Assembly: GCA_009923475.1 (NCBI GenBank)
Contig: RFTM01000043.1
Coordinates: 1 to 9,268, forward strand
DNA length: 9,268 bases
Reading direction: 5' to 3'
Origin: Gammaproteobacteria bacterium
GTDB taxonomy: Bacteria; Pseudomonadota; Gammaproteobacteria; Steroidobacterales; Steroidobacteraceae
A program made the translations under genes and the position numbers. Positions 1-6,172 of the stretch are shown piece after piece (positions within the stretch are counted from its first letter, which is position 1; each line of letters starts with the position of its first letter). The notes under the pieces were generated by a model that saw only the letters and a list, made by a program, of their open reading frames with translations, searched no databases and was not told the DNA's origin.

Positions 1-258
1 CCGCGACCAGTGCATGAAGCGGTGCAGGCCGCCGAGCTGGGCGACGAGCTCCGCGCCCGGCCTGAGCATCAGGTGGAAGGTGTTGCCGAGGACGACCTCG
101 GCGCCGAGGCCCTCGAGCTCCTCGGGCGTCATCGCCTTGACCGTGCCGTAGGTGCCGACCGGCATGAAGGCCGGCGTCTCGATGCTGCCGTGCGCGGCGT
201 GCACGCGACCGCGCCGCGCGGCGCCGTCGCTGGCGATGAGCTCGTAGCGCAGCGTCAT
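1..258 (-). CDS. tgt: Queuine tRNA-ribosyltransferase (Tgt), N-terminal part only
   Basis: This is the first 86 codons of tRNA-guanine transglycosylase; the rest lies beyond the left edge of the window (the family is about 370 residues). The enzyme exchanges the guanine at position 34 of GUN-anticodon tRNAs for preQ1 in the cytoplasm. The reading starts [19 protein letters not shown] and contains the family hallmarks [18 protein letters not shown] near residues 27-45 and [13 protein letters not shown] near residues 56-68. Both come from the N-terminal part of the TIM-barrel substrate pocket. The ATG (complement of 256-258) overlaps the TGA of queA as ATGA, which suggests translational coupling in a queA-tgt operon, the usual proteobacterial order. 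The missing C-terminus holds the zinc site and catalytic aspartates, so integrity cannot be judged. Identification is firm. Confidence 0.95.
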   Translation of the reverse strand, partial: MTLRYELIASDGAARRGRVHAAHGSIETPAFMPVGTYGTVKAMTPEELEGLGAEVVLGNTFHLMLRPGAELVAQLGGLHRFMHWSR

Positions 259-1289
259 GGGGAGCCGCCCGCCGCCTGCGGCGCGAGCGTCAGGAACATC
301 GCATCGCCGTAGCTGAAGAAGCGGTAGCGCTGCTCCACGGCATGGGCGTAGGCCGCGAGCAACGTCTCGCGGCCCGTGAAGGCGCTGACCAGCATCAGCA
401 GCGTCGAGCGCGGCAGGTGGAAGTTGGTGACCATCGCGTCGACCACCTTCCAGCGGTGGCCCGGGCGGATGAAGAGCCGCGTGTCGCCCCGCCAGGGCGC
501 GAGCGGCTCGGGCGCCGATTCGAGGGTGCGCACGACGGTGGTGCCGACGGCGACGATGCGGCCGCCCGCGGCACGCGTGGCGGCGATCGCCTCGACGGTG
601 GCCGCGGGCAGCTCCGCCCATTCGGCGTGCATCACGTGCTCTTCGATGCGGTCGCTGCGCATCGGCTGGAAGGTGCCGGCGCCGACATGCAGCGTGACCG
701 TGGCGCGGCGCACGCCCGCGGCGTCGAGGCGGGCGAGCAGCGCATCGTCGAAATGCAGGCTCGCGGTCGGCGCCGCGACGGCGCCCGGCACCCGCGCCAG
801 CACGCTCTGGTAGCGGCCGCTGTCCTCGCCGTCCGGCGCGCGCTCGATGTAGGGCGGCAGCGGCACGCTGCCGTGGCGACCGAAGAACTCGAGCGCGGGC
901 GCCGGCAGGCGCACCCTGAAAAGGTCCTCGTCGCGGCCCTCGACCACCACCTCGCCGCCGGCGGTGCGCACCACCTGCCCGGGACGCAGCGGCTTGCTCG
1001 CCCGCATGTGCAACAGGGCCTGCAGGCCCTCGAGCGGGCGCTCGAGCAGCATATCCACGGCGCCGCCGGTGGGTTTGACGCCCTCGAGCCGCGCCGGCAC
1101 CACGCGGGTGTCGTTGAACACCAGCAGGTCGCCGGGCGCGAGCAGCCCGGGCAGGTCCGTGAACCGGCCGTCGCGCCGGGCGCCGGTGGCCCCGTCCACC
1201 ACCAACAGGCGCGAGGCGCTGCGTTCGGGCAGGGGGCGTTGGGCGATCAGCTCGGGCGGCAGCAGGTAGTCGAAATCAGCGGCTTGCAC
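255..1289 (-). CDS. queA: S-adenosylmethionine:tRNA ribosyltransferase-isomerase (QueA)
   Basis: QueA transfers and isomerises the ribosyl moiety of SAM onto preQ1-modified tRNA, giving epoxyqueuosine, the step directly after Tgt. The 344-residue reading, close to E. coli QueA (about 356), carries the family signatures in order: [16 protein letters not shown] (14-29), [15 protein letters not shown] (54-68), VPLPPYIER (142-150), [12 protein letters not shown] (169-180), [13 protein letters not shown] (198-210), [17 protein letters not shown] (288-304) and [10 protein letters not shown] (322-331). The start chosen is GTG at the complement of 1287-1289, because the next residues ([15 protein letters not shown]) align with known QueA N-termini. 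The frame is open further upstream to 1448, but that extension runs antisense through a tRNA gene and is not coding. A Shine-Dalgarno is weak (GAAG a few bases before the GTG). Its TGA overlaps the tgt ATG. Confidence 0.95.
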   Translation of the reverse strand: MQAADFDYLLPPELIAQRPLPERSASRLLVVDGATGARRDGRFTDLPGLLAPGDLLVFNDTRVVPARLEGVKPTGGAVDMLLERPLEGLQALLHMRASKPLRPGQVVRTAGGEVVVEGRDEDLFRVRLPAPALEFFGRHGSVPLPPYIERAPDGEDSGRYQSVLARVPGAVAAPTASLHFDDALLARLDAAGVRRATVTLHVGAGTFQPMRSDRIEEHVMHAEWAELPAATVEAIAATRAAGGRIVAVGTTVVRTLESAPEPLAPWRGDTRLFIRPGHRWKVVDAMVTNFHLPRSTLLMLVSAFTGRETLLAAYAHAVEQRYRFFSYGDAMFLTLAPQAAGGSP

Positions 1290-1319
1290 GCGTTCTTCGG
1301 GAGGCCGGGGCGGGCTTCC

Positions 1320-1327
1320 AGTATACT
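1320..1327. promoter_or_regulatory. Palindromic -10-like element between queA and tRNA-Leu
   Basis: AGTATACT is its own reverse complement, so TATACT (5 of 6 matches to the sigma-70 TATAAT consensus) can be read on both strands: 1322-1327 towards the tRNA and 1325-1320 towards queA. It is the most AT-rich spot in a strongly GC-rich intergenic region and lies about 20 bp before the tRNA 5' end and about 30 bp before the queA GTG. Both are reasonable distances for a -10 box. No good -35 hexamer is visible at 16-18 bp on either strand, so the promoter call is tentative. Confidence 0.45.
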
Positions 1328-1347
1328 TTCGGTCTTGGCCTCCCGGC

Positions 1348-1434
1348 GCCGGGATGGCGGAACTGGTAGACGCGCCGGACTCAAAATCCGGTTCTGGCGA
1401 CAGAGTGTGGGTTCGATTCCCTCTCCCGGCACCA
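1348..1434 (+). tRNA. tRNA-Leu (anticodon CAA)
   Basis: This is an 87-nt class II tRNA, found by folding the sequence by eye. The acceptor stem GCCGGGA (1348-1354) pairs with TCCCGGC (1424-1430), followed by a discriminator A and an encoded CCA. The D arm is GCG/CGC with GGTAGA in the loop. The anticodon stem CCGGA/TCCGG (1375-1379, 1387-1391) encloses loop CTCAAAA, with CAA at 1382-1384, which reads UUG leucine codons. A long variable arm folds as TCTG/CAGA with a GCGA loop (1393-1404), as expected for tRNA-Leu. The T loop is TTCGATT. The T stem GTGGG/CCCTC has one T-T mismatch (1408/1422). The gene is expected to be processed from a longer transcript that continues into the Nudix gene. Confidence 0.96.
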
Positions 1435-1446
1435 CACATATCCGAC

Positions 1447-1992
1447 ATGAACTACTGCAGTCACTGCGGCTCCGGTGTCGAGCTGCGCATCCCCGAGGGC
1501 GACCAGCTGCCGCGGCACGTGTGCGCGGCCTGCGGCGCGGTGCACTACCAGAACCCGAAGCTGGTGGTCGGCTGCGTGCCCGTCGACGAGACCGGCCGCA
1601 TCCTCATCTGCCGCCGGGCCATCGAGCCGCGCCACGGCTATTGGACCATCCCCGCCGGCTTCATGGAGAACGGCGAGACGCTGCAGCAGGCCGCCGCCCG
1701 CGAATCGCAGGAGGAGGCGCTCGCCGACGTCGAGATCGGCTCGCTGCTGGCGGTCGTGCACGTGCTGCACGCCCACCAGGTGCACGTGTTCTTCCGCGCG
1801 CGCATGCGCACGCCGGCCTTCGGCGCGGGCGCCGAGAGCCTCGAGGTCAAGATGGTCGCCGAGCACGAGATCCCCTGGGACGAGATCGCCTTCACCAGCA
1901 CGACCTACACGCTCAAGCGCTTCCTCGAGGACCGCGCGGCGGGCGCCGAGCGGCACCACTTCACCGAGATCGACCGGCGCGCCTACGCCTGA
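1447..1992 (+). CDS. Zinc-ribbon Nudix hydrolase
   Basis: A 181-residue cytoplasmic Nudix hydrolase that probably cleaves a nucleoside diphosphate linked to another moiety; ADP-ribose or dinucleotides are plausible substrates, but the sequence does not settle which. The N-terminus holds a four-cysteine zinc ribbon (C4, C7, C26, C29), as in the Nudix_N_2 type, followed by HYQNPKLVVGCVP (33-45), typical of this subgroup. The Nudix box starts at G71, with E77, R85-E86 and E89-E90 for metal binding; the usual late glycine is replaced (EEALADV). The ATG at 1447 is chosen because the longer reading from 1354 is a translation of the tRNA-Leu gene. Only 12 nt separate the tRNA CCA from this ATG and no Shine-Dalgarno is visible, so it is probably co-transcribed with the tRNA. 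The family is firm; the substrate is open. Confidence 0.9.
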   Translation: MNYCSHCGSGVELRIPEGDQLPRHVCAACGAVHYQNPKLVVGCVPVDETGRILICRRAIEPRHGYWTIPAGFMENGETLQQAAARESQEEALADVEIGSLLAVVHVLHAHQVHVFFRARMRTPAFGAGAESLEVKMVAEHEIPWDEIAFTSTTYTLKRFLEDRAAGAERHHFTEIDRRAYA

Positions 1993-2009
1993 ACGCTGCG
2001 CGGACGGCC

Positions 2010-2041
2010 CGGCCCCGATGCTGGCGCGGGGCGCGGGGCCG
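2010..2041 (+). terminator. Possible hairpin terminator after the Nudix gene
   Basis: CGGCCCCG (2010-2017) and CGGGGCCG (2034-2041) form a perfect 8-bp GC-only stem with a 16-nt loop, followed by TTATA rather than a proper T-tract. An overlapping alternative stem pairs 2004-2010 with 2036-2042. Its position 18 bp after the Nudix stop fits a terminator. It also directly abuts the -10-like box of fdxA, and short inverted repeats are common in such GC-rich sequence, so the call is weak. Confidence 0.3.
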
Positions 2042-2042
2042 T

Positions 2043-2048
2043 TATAGA
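2043..2048 (+). promoter_or_regulatory. Candidate -10 box of the fdxA promoter
   Basis: TATAGA lies about 47 bp before the fdxA ATG in an otherwise GC-dominated stretch and is followed by a GC-rich discriminator (GTTCGCGCC). A poor -35 (CTGGCG, 2021-2026) sits 16 bp upstream and overlaps the loop of the preceding hairpin. The gap between the two genes and the presence of a hairpin both suggest that fdxA has its own promoter. Only the -10 is at all convincing. Confidence 0.4.
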
Positions 2049-2094
2049 GTTCGCGCCATCAGCCGCAAGGCCATCCGTCGCAAGGGTCTGGATC

Positions 2095-2418
2095 ATGGCG
2101 TTCGTCGTCACCGAGAGCTGCATCAAGTGCAAGTACATGGACTGCGTGGAGGTCTGCCCCGTGGACTGCTTCCACGAGGGTCCTAACTTCCTCGTGATCG
2201 ACCCCGACGAGTGCATCGACTGCACGCTCTGCGAGCCCGAGTGCCCGGTCGAGGCCATCTACTCGGAAGACGAGGTCCCGGCGGGCCAGGAGGGCTTCAA
2301 GGCCCTGAACGCCGAACTCGCGCGCAAGTGGCCGGTGATCACCGAGAAGGGCGAGGCCCCCGCAGACGCCAAGTCGTGGGAAGGCAAGCCCGACAAGCTC
2401 AAGCTGCTCGAGCGCTGA
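2095..2418 (+). CDS. fdxA: 7Fe ferredoxin FdxA (one [3Fe-4S] and one [4Fe-4S] cluster)
   Basis: A 107-residue cytoplasmic electron carrier of the Azotobacter vinelandii ferredoxin I type. Cysteines C9, C17, C21, C25, C40, C43, C46 and C50 match the family pattern. C9, C17 and C50 are expected to hold the [3Fe-4S] cluster, and C21, C40, C43 and C46 the [4Fe-4S] cluster; C12 and C25 correspond to the non-ligand cysteines of ferredoxin I. Stretches such as [29 protein letters not shown] and [15 protein letters not shown] are near-diagnostic, and the length equals the family norm. The start is supported by AAGGG (2082-2086), 8 nt before the ATG. The physiological partner is not revealed by the neighbours; in related bacteria the gene is linked to oxidative or iron stress and ferredoxin-NADP reductase. 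It converges with dsbC, with only 15 bp between the two stop codons. Confidence 0.96.
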   Translation: MAFVVTESCIKCKYMDCVEVCPVDCFHEGPNFLVIDPDECIDCTLCEPECPVEAIYSEDEVPAGQEGFKALNAELARKWPVITEKGEAPADAKSWEGKPDKLKLLER

Positions 2419-2440
2419 GGCGCCCGCGGTCGTTCAGCGC
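2412..2440. terminator. Possible bidirectional terminator between fdxA and dsbC
   Basis: GCGCTGA (2412-2418) and TCAGCGC (2434-2440) are perfect inverted repeats, and each contains the stop codon of one of the two converging genes. A competing 8-bp pair is GCGCCCGC (2420-2427) with GCGGGCGC (2447-2454). There is no T-tract on either side. A shared transcription stop is plausible because the genes are only 15 bp apart, but the evidence is limited to these stems. Confidence 0.3.
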
Positions 2441-3240
2441 GCTGCGGCGGGCGCGGCCGGCTGCAGGCGCTTGAGCAGCATCGCCGGCGGCAGGTAACCC
2501 GCCAGCATCTCGCCGTCCGGCATCACGATGGCCGGCGTACCGCGCAGCCCCGAGTCCTGGCCGAGCTCGTAATCGCGGCGGACCACGCCGCCCGCATCGC
2601 ACTTGGTCGACTTGATGACCTCGCCCTTCTTGGCGCGGGTCAGCGCATCGTTGCGGTCGCGCGCGCACCAGACGGCCTCGGCCTTCTTCCAGGACTCGGT
2701 GTCCGGACCGGTGCGCGGATAGAAGAGGTAGCGGACGCGGATGCCGAGGTCGTTGTACTGGGCGATCTCGGAGTGCAGCTTGCGGCAATAGGTGCAGTCG
2801 ACGTCGGTGAACACGGTCACGGTGTAGCGCGCGTTGCGCGGCCCGAAGACCACCATGTCGGCGTCGGAAAGCTTGCCGATCATGGCGAGCCGCGCCTCGC
2901 GGCGGCGTTGCTCGGTGAGGTTGGCCGCCGAGGAGAGGTCGAACAGGTCGCCGTCGAGGACATGACGGCCGTCGGCCGAGACGTAGACGATGTCGGCGCC
3001 GCGCGAGTATTCGTAGAGCCCGTCGATGCGCGAGGGCCGGAAATCTTCGGGCTTGCTGCCCGGCATGCGCTTGGCGAGCTCGGCGCGCGGGTCGGGGCGG
3101 GTGGAGAGCGAGAGGCCGCCGGCGGCGGGCTTGGCGGCCGCCTTGCCCGGCGAGGCGGTCTGCGCGGGCGCGCTGCCGGACGGCGCGAGCGCCGACACCA
3201 GGGCCGCGAGCACGATCGTCGGGAGCAGCTTGCGTGTCAT
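2434..3240 (-). CDS. dsbC: Periplasmic thiol:disulfide interchange protein DsbC
   Basis: A 268-residue protein-disulfide isomerase of the periplasm, expected to be kept reduced by DsbD and to act as a dimer. A basic start followed by a hydrophobic segment and a small-residue region (MTRKLLPTIVLAALVSALAP, then AQTA near 26-29) is a typical signal peptide. A low-complexity Ala/Gly/Pro linker follows, then the N-terminal dimerisation domain (about 45-115, with GLYEYSRGADIVYVSADGRH). The thioredoxin-fold domain has the active site C149-T-Y-C152 within FTDVDCTYCRKLH, the cis-proline loop GTPAIV (P236), and a second cysteine pair, C192 and C214, matching the structural disulphide of E. coli DsbC. 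The CTYC active site differs from the E. coli CGYC. The gene lies 36 bp after xerD, the same order as in E. coli, and is probably co-transcribed with it. No good Shine-Dalgarno is seen before the ATG. Confidence 0.93.
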   Translation of the reverse strand: MTRKLLPTIVLAALVSALAPSGSAPAQTASPGKAAAKPAAGGLSLSTRPDPRAELAKRMPGSKPEDFRPSRIDGLYEYSRGADIVYVSADGRHVLDGDLFDLSSAANLTEQRRREARLAMIGKLSDADMVVFGPRNARYTVTVFTDVDCTYCRKLHSEIAQYNDLGIRVRYLFYPRTGPDTESWKKAEAVWCARDRNDALTRAKKGEVIKSTKCDAGGVVRRDYELGQDSGLRGTPAIVMPDGEMLAGYLPPAMLLKRLQPAAPAAAR

Positions 3241-3276
3241 GCCGCGAGTCTAGCAGAGCCCGCGCGCAGGGGCGGA

Positions 3277-4182
3277 TCAGCCGCGCGGATGGTGGCGGCC
3301 GTGCAGGTCCTTCATGCGCTCGCGCGCGACGTGGGTGTAGATCTGCGTCGTGGACAGGTCGCTGTGGCCGAGCAGCATCTGCACCACGCGCAGGTCGGCG
3401 CCGTGGTTGAGCAGGTGCGTGGCGAAGGCGTGCCGCAGCGTATGCGGCGACATCGGCTTGTCGATGCGCGCGAGCCGCGCGTAGCGCTTGATGATGTGCC
3501 AGAACGACTGGCGCGTCATGCGGTCGCCGCGGCGGGTCGGGAAGAGGTAGTCGGTCGCCTGCCCGGCGAGGATCTCGGCGCGCGCGCCCTCGACGAATTC
3601 CTTGATCCACCGCATCGACTCGCCGCCGAGCGGCACGAGCCGCTCGCGGTTGCCCTTGCCGCTGATGCGCACCACGCCCTGGTTGAGGTTGACCTGGGAG
3701 TGCTTGAGGCCGACGAGCTCCGAGACGCGCAGGCCCGTCGCGTACAGCACCTCCAGCATCGTGCGGTCGCGCACGCCGAGGGCGTTGGAGAGGTCGGGCG
3801 CGGCGAGCAGCTTCTCGACCTCGGCCTCGGTGAGCGACTTCGGCAGCGCGCGGCCGGTGCGCGGCATCGAGATGTCGAGGGTCGGGTCCTCTTTTATCGC
3901 GCCGTCGCGCAGCTGCTGGCGGTAGAAGCAGCGGAACGAGGACAGCTGGCGCGCGGTGGAACGCGGCTGCGCGCCGTCCTGCACCCGCGAGGCGACGAAG
4001 GCCAGCAGGTCCGCACGGTCGGCCGAGACCAGCGCCCTGCCCTGCCGCGCGAGCCAGCGCTGCAGCGACAGCAGGTCGGCGCGGTAGGCGGCCAGGGTGT
4101 TGGCCGACAGTCCGCGCTCCATCCAGACCACGTCCAGGAAGCGCGGCACCGCGGGGTCGAGTTGTACGGATTCGTCAGTCAT
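3277..4182 (-). CDS. xerD: Site-specific tyrosine recombinase XerD
   Basis: A 301-residue tyrosine recombinase that, with XerC, resolves chromosome dimers at dif under FtsK control. The N-terminal SAM-like core-binding domain covers about 10-95 (RFLDVVWMERGLSANTLAAY). The catalytic domain contains the complete set of active residues: R152 (ATGLRVSEL), K176 (SGKGNRERLVPL), H247 and R250 (SPHTLRHAFATHLL), H273 (LLGHSDLSTTQIYTHV) and the nucleophile Y282. Length and motifs fit chromosomal XerD rather than a phage or integron integrase, and the following dsbC gene supports XerD over XerC. It is transcribed divergently from the acyltransferase gene across a 103-bp gap. The alternative, XerC, is unlikely given the MSPHTLRHAFATHLL and SGKGNRERLVPLG wording and the context. 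Confidence 0.94.
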   Translation of the reverse strand: MTDESVQLDPAVPRFLDVVWMERGLSANTLAAYRADLLSLQRWLARQGRALVSADRADLLAFVASRVQDGAQPRSTARQLSSFRCFYRQQLRDGAIKEDPTLDISMPRTGRALPKSLTEAEVEKLLAAPDLSNALGVRDRTMLEVLYATGLRVSELVGLKHSQVNLNQGVVRISGKGNRERLVPLGGESMRWIKEFVEGARAEILAGQATDYLFPTRRGDRMTRQSFWHIIKRYARLARIDKPMSPHTLRHAFATHLLNHGADLRVVQMLLGHSDLSTTQIYTHVARERMKDLHGRHHPRG

Positions 4183-4247
4183 TTGAGGACAGTATGCCGA
4201 CCACCGGCTGCACAGGCCGTGACGGCGCTCACAACTGGGCGCACGCG

Positions 4248-4278
4248 TTGACTTTCGGGCGCCACCCGCGAAGCATAC
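4248..4278 (+). promoter_or_regulatory. Weak promoter candidate before the acyltransferase ORF
   Basis: TTGACT (4248-4253) matches the sigma-70 -35 consensus at five of six positions. The only AT-containing segment downstream is GCATACC around 4273-4279, a poor -10 at a long 19-20 bp spacing. If it is used, transcription would start almost at the ATG at 4286 and the message would be nearly leaderless, in line with the absence of a Shine-Dalgarno there. The divergent xerD promoter must also lie in this 103-bp gap, but no clear element for it was seen. Confidence 0.25.
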
Positions 4279-4285
4279 CGCGCCG

Positions 4286-6136
4286 ATGCCGCACGACCTG
4301 CCAGACCCTCCGACGCCGGGCGCCGCAGCGCCTGCAGAGACGCTGCCGGCGCTCGCCTGGCGGGTGGTCTACGGCAGCTGGACCTGGCTCGTCTTCCTCG
4401 CGGTGGCCCTGGTCACGCTGGCGCTGCTGCTGATCCTGCCGGGCATCGAGCGGCGGCGGCACGTGACGCTCGTCGCCTCGCGCCTGATCCTCAAGCTCGC
4501 CGGCGTGCGGCTGACGGTCAGCGGCATCGACCGCCTGCCCGCCGGCCAGTGCATGGTGGTCGCCAACCACTCGAGCTACATCGACGCCATCGTGGTCAAG
4601 GCCGTGCTGCCGGAGCGCTTCGCCTACGTGGTGAAGCGCGAGATGGCCGGCGTGCCGCTCGCCGGGCTGCTGCTCGAGCGCCTGGGCACCGAGTTCGTCG
4701 AACGCTTCGACCGGCACAAGGGCGGCCTCGACGCGCGGCGCGTGCTGCGCCGCGCGACCGACGGTCAACCGCTGCTGTTCTTCCCCGAGGGCACTTTCGT
4801 GCCGGAGGCGGGGCTGCTCAAGTTCCACATCGGCGCCTTCGCCAGCGGCGCCCGGGCGGGCTGCCCGGTGGTGCCCTGCGTGATCCGCGGCACGCGGGCC
4901 ATCCTGCCGAGCCCGCGTTTCTTCCCGCGCCACGGGCATGTGGAGTTCGAGGTCCTGGAACCGCTCGCGCCCGACACCTCGTTTGCATGCCGCACGCCCA
5001 TCGGCGCGTTCCAAGGCGCGCTGTCCGGCGCCACCGCCCCGCAGCTCGGCACCGCCGCCATCGCGGGTGCGCTGGGCGCCGCTCGCGTCGCCCCCGCCGA
5101 CGTGCAGGAGGTCATCATGGGCTGCGTGCTGCCCGCCGGCCTCGGCCAGGCACCCGCGCGTCAGGCTGCGCTGGGCGCAGGCATCCCCGCCTCGGTGCCT
5201 GCCACCACCATCAACAAGATGTGCGGCTCCGGCCTCAAGGCCATCATGATGGCCGCCGACCAGATCCGCGCCGGCGACATCGGCATCGCGGTGGCGGGCG
5301 GGCTCGAGTCCATGAGCAACGCGCCCTACCTGCTGCCGAAGGCCCGCTCGGGCTACCGCATGGGCCACGGCGAGGTGCTCGACCACATGTTCTACGACGG
5401 CCTGCAGTCGCCGTGGGACGGCCAGATGATGGGCTGCTTCGCCGAGAACACCGCCGGGCGCTACGCGTTCTCGCGCGCCGAGCAGGACGAGTACGCCGCC
5501 CTGTCGGTGCGCCGCGCGCTGGCCGCGGTCGAGGACGGCGCCTTCCTCGCGGAGATCGTCCCGGTCACGGTCAAGGGCCGCAAGGGCGAGACGCGCGTCG
5601 AGCGCGACGAGACGCCCTTCACCTGCGACATCGCCAAGATCCCGCAGCTCAAGCCCGCGTTCCGCAAGGACGGCACGGTGACCGCCGCGAGCTCGTCCTC
5701 GATCTCCGACGGCGCGGCGGCTGCGGTGCTGATGAGCGCCGAGGTGGCGGCCGCGCGCGGCCTCGCGCCGCTCGCGCGGGTGGTGGCCTACGCCAGCCAC
5801 GCGCAGGAGCCCGAGTGGTTCACGCTCGCGCCGGTCGGCGCCATCCGCAGCGTGCTTGCGCGCGCCGGTTGGTCGGCGGCGGACGTCGACCTGTTCGAGG
5901 TCAACGAGGCCTTCGCGGCCGTCGCGATGGCCGCCGCGCGCGACATCGGCATCCCCGCGGACAAGCTCAACGTCAACGGCGGCGCCTGCGCGCTCGGCCA
6001 TCCCGTCGGCGCCACGGGCGCGCGCATCGTCGCCACGCTCGCGCACGCGCTCGCCGCGCGCGGCCTGCGGCGCGGCGTCGCGGCGCTCTGCATCGGCGGC
6101 GGCGAAGCCACCGCCATCGCCATCGAGCGCGCCTGA
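4286..6136 (+). CDS. In-frame join of a PlsC-type acyltransferase and an acetyl-CoA acetyltransferase (thiolase)
   Basis: One open frame of 616 codons holds two unrelated enzymes. Residues 1-234 resemble 1-acyl-sn-glycerol-3-phosphate acyltransferase: a membrane segment at about 31-53, the catalytic N94-HSSYI-D100 (NHx4D) motif, and F166-PEGT-170 for substrate binding. Residues 235-616 are a biosynthetic/degradative thiolase. It has the nucleophile C313 (NKMCGSG), GGLESMSNAPYLL, N540-EAF, H572 (GHPVGATGAR) and the acid/base C602 (CIGGGE). The acyltransferase lacks its usual last 20-40 residues, and the thiolase lacks about 10-15 residues with the first core strand, since RTPIGAF normally follows a MxxVVIVxAA-like start. 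I know of no established family with this order. It may be a deletion fusion or an assembly/amplification chimera. The thiolase part fits the downstream acyl-CoA genes; the acyltransferase part belongs to phospholipid synthesis. The ATG has no visible Shine-Dalgarno. Confidence 0.85.
   Translation: MPHDLPDPPTPGAAAPAETLPALAWRVVYGSWTWLVFLAVALVTLALLLILPGIERRRHVTLVASRLILKLAGVRLTVSGIDRLPAGQCMVVANHSSYIDAIVVKAVLPERFAYVVKREMAGVPLAGLLLERLGTEFVERFDRHKGGLDARRVLRRATDGQPLLFFPEGTFVPEAGLLKFHIGAFASGARAGCPVVPCVIRGTRAILPSPRFFPRHGHVEFEVLEPLAPDTSFACRTPIGAFQGALSGATAPQLGTAAIAGALGAARVAPADVQEVIMGCVLPAGLGQAPARQAALGAGIPASVPATTINKMCGSGLKAIMMAADQIRAGDIGIAVAGGLESMSNAPYLLPKARSGYRMGHGEVLDHMFYDGLQSPWDGQMMGCFAENTAGRYAFSRAEQDEYAALSVRRALAAVEDGAFLAEIVPVTVKGRKGETRVERDETPFTCDIAKIPQLKPAFRKDGTVTAASSSSISDGAAAAVLMSAEVAAARGLAPLARVVAYASHAQEPEWFTLAPVGAIRSVLARAGWSAADVDLFEVNEAFAAVAMAAARDIGIPADKLNVNGGACALGHPVGATGARIVATLAHALAARGLRRGVAALCIGGGEATAIAIERA
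4979..4996 (+). other. Junction between acyltransferase-like and thiolase-like sequence
   Basis: Acyltransferase similarity runs through LEPLAPDTSFA (to codon 4985-4987). Recognisable thiolase sequence begins at CRTPIGAF (codon 4988-4990 onwards). No linker, stop, ribosome-binding site or thiolase start codon lies between them, so two truncated domains abut directly. The exact crossover cannot be placed to the base without an intact relative; 4985-4992 is the best estimate. Confidence 0.75.
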
Positions 6137-6172
6137 CCCCTGCACCTCCCCTCGCGGACAAGGAACCCGAAC

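Noticed and set aside
1354..1446. N-terminal extension of the Nudix protein beginning MAELVDAPDSKSGSG
   Set aside because: It is a translation of the tRNA-Leu gene; this wording is a well-known false protein. The gene starts at ATG 1447.
1290..1448. N-terminal extension of QueA across the tRNA region on the minus strand
   Set aside because: It is antisense to tRNA-Leu and has no similarity to QueA; family alignment begins at the GTG at 1289.
342..2186. Long plus-strand open frame across queA, the tRNA and the Nudix gene
   Set aside because: It is a shadow of genes in other frames, with low-complexity composition, and it passes through a tRNA.
3277..4182. Tyrosine recombinase as a mobile-element integrase
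   Set aside because: Length, motifs and the adjoining dsbC gene match housekeeping XerD, and there are no attachment-site repeats or cargo genes.
4985..4990. GCATGC (an SphI site) exactly at the acyltransferase-thiolase junction, hinting at a cloning join
   Set aside because: A six-base site occurs often by chance, and no vector sequence or other cloning trace is present; it is noted only as coincidence.
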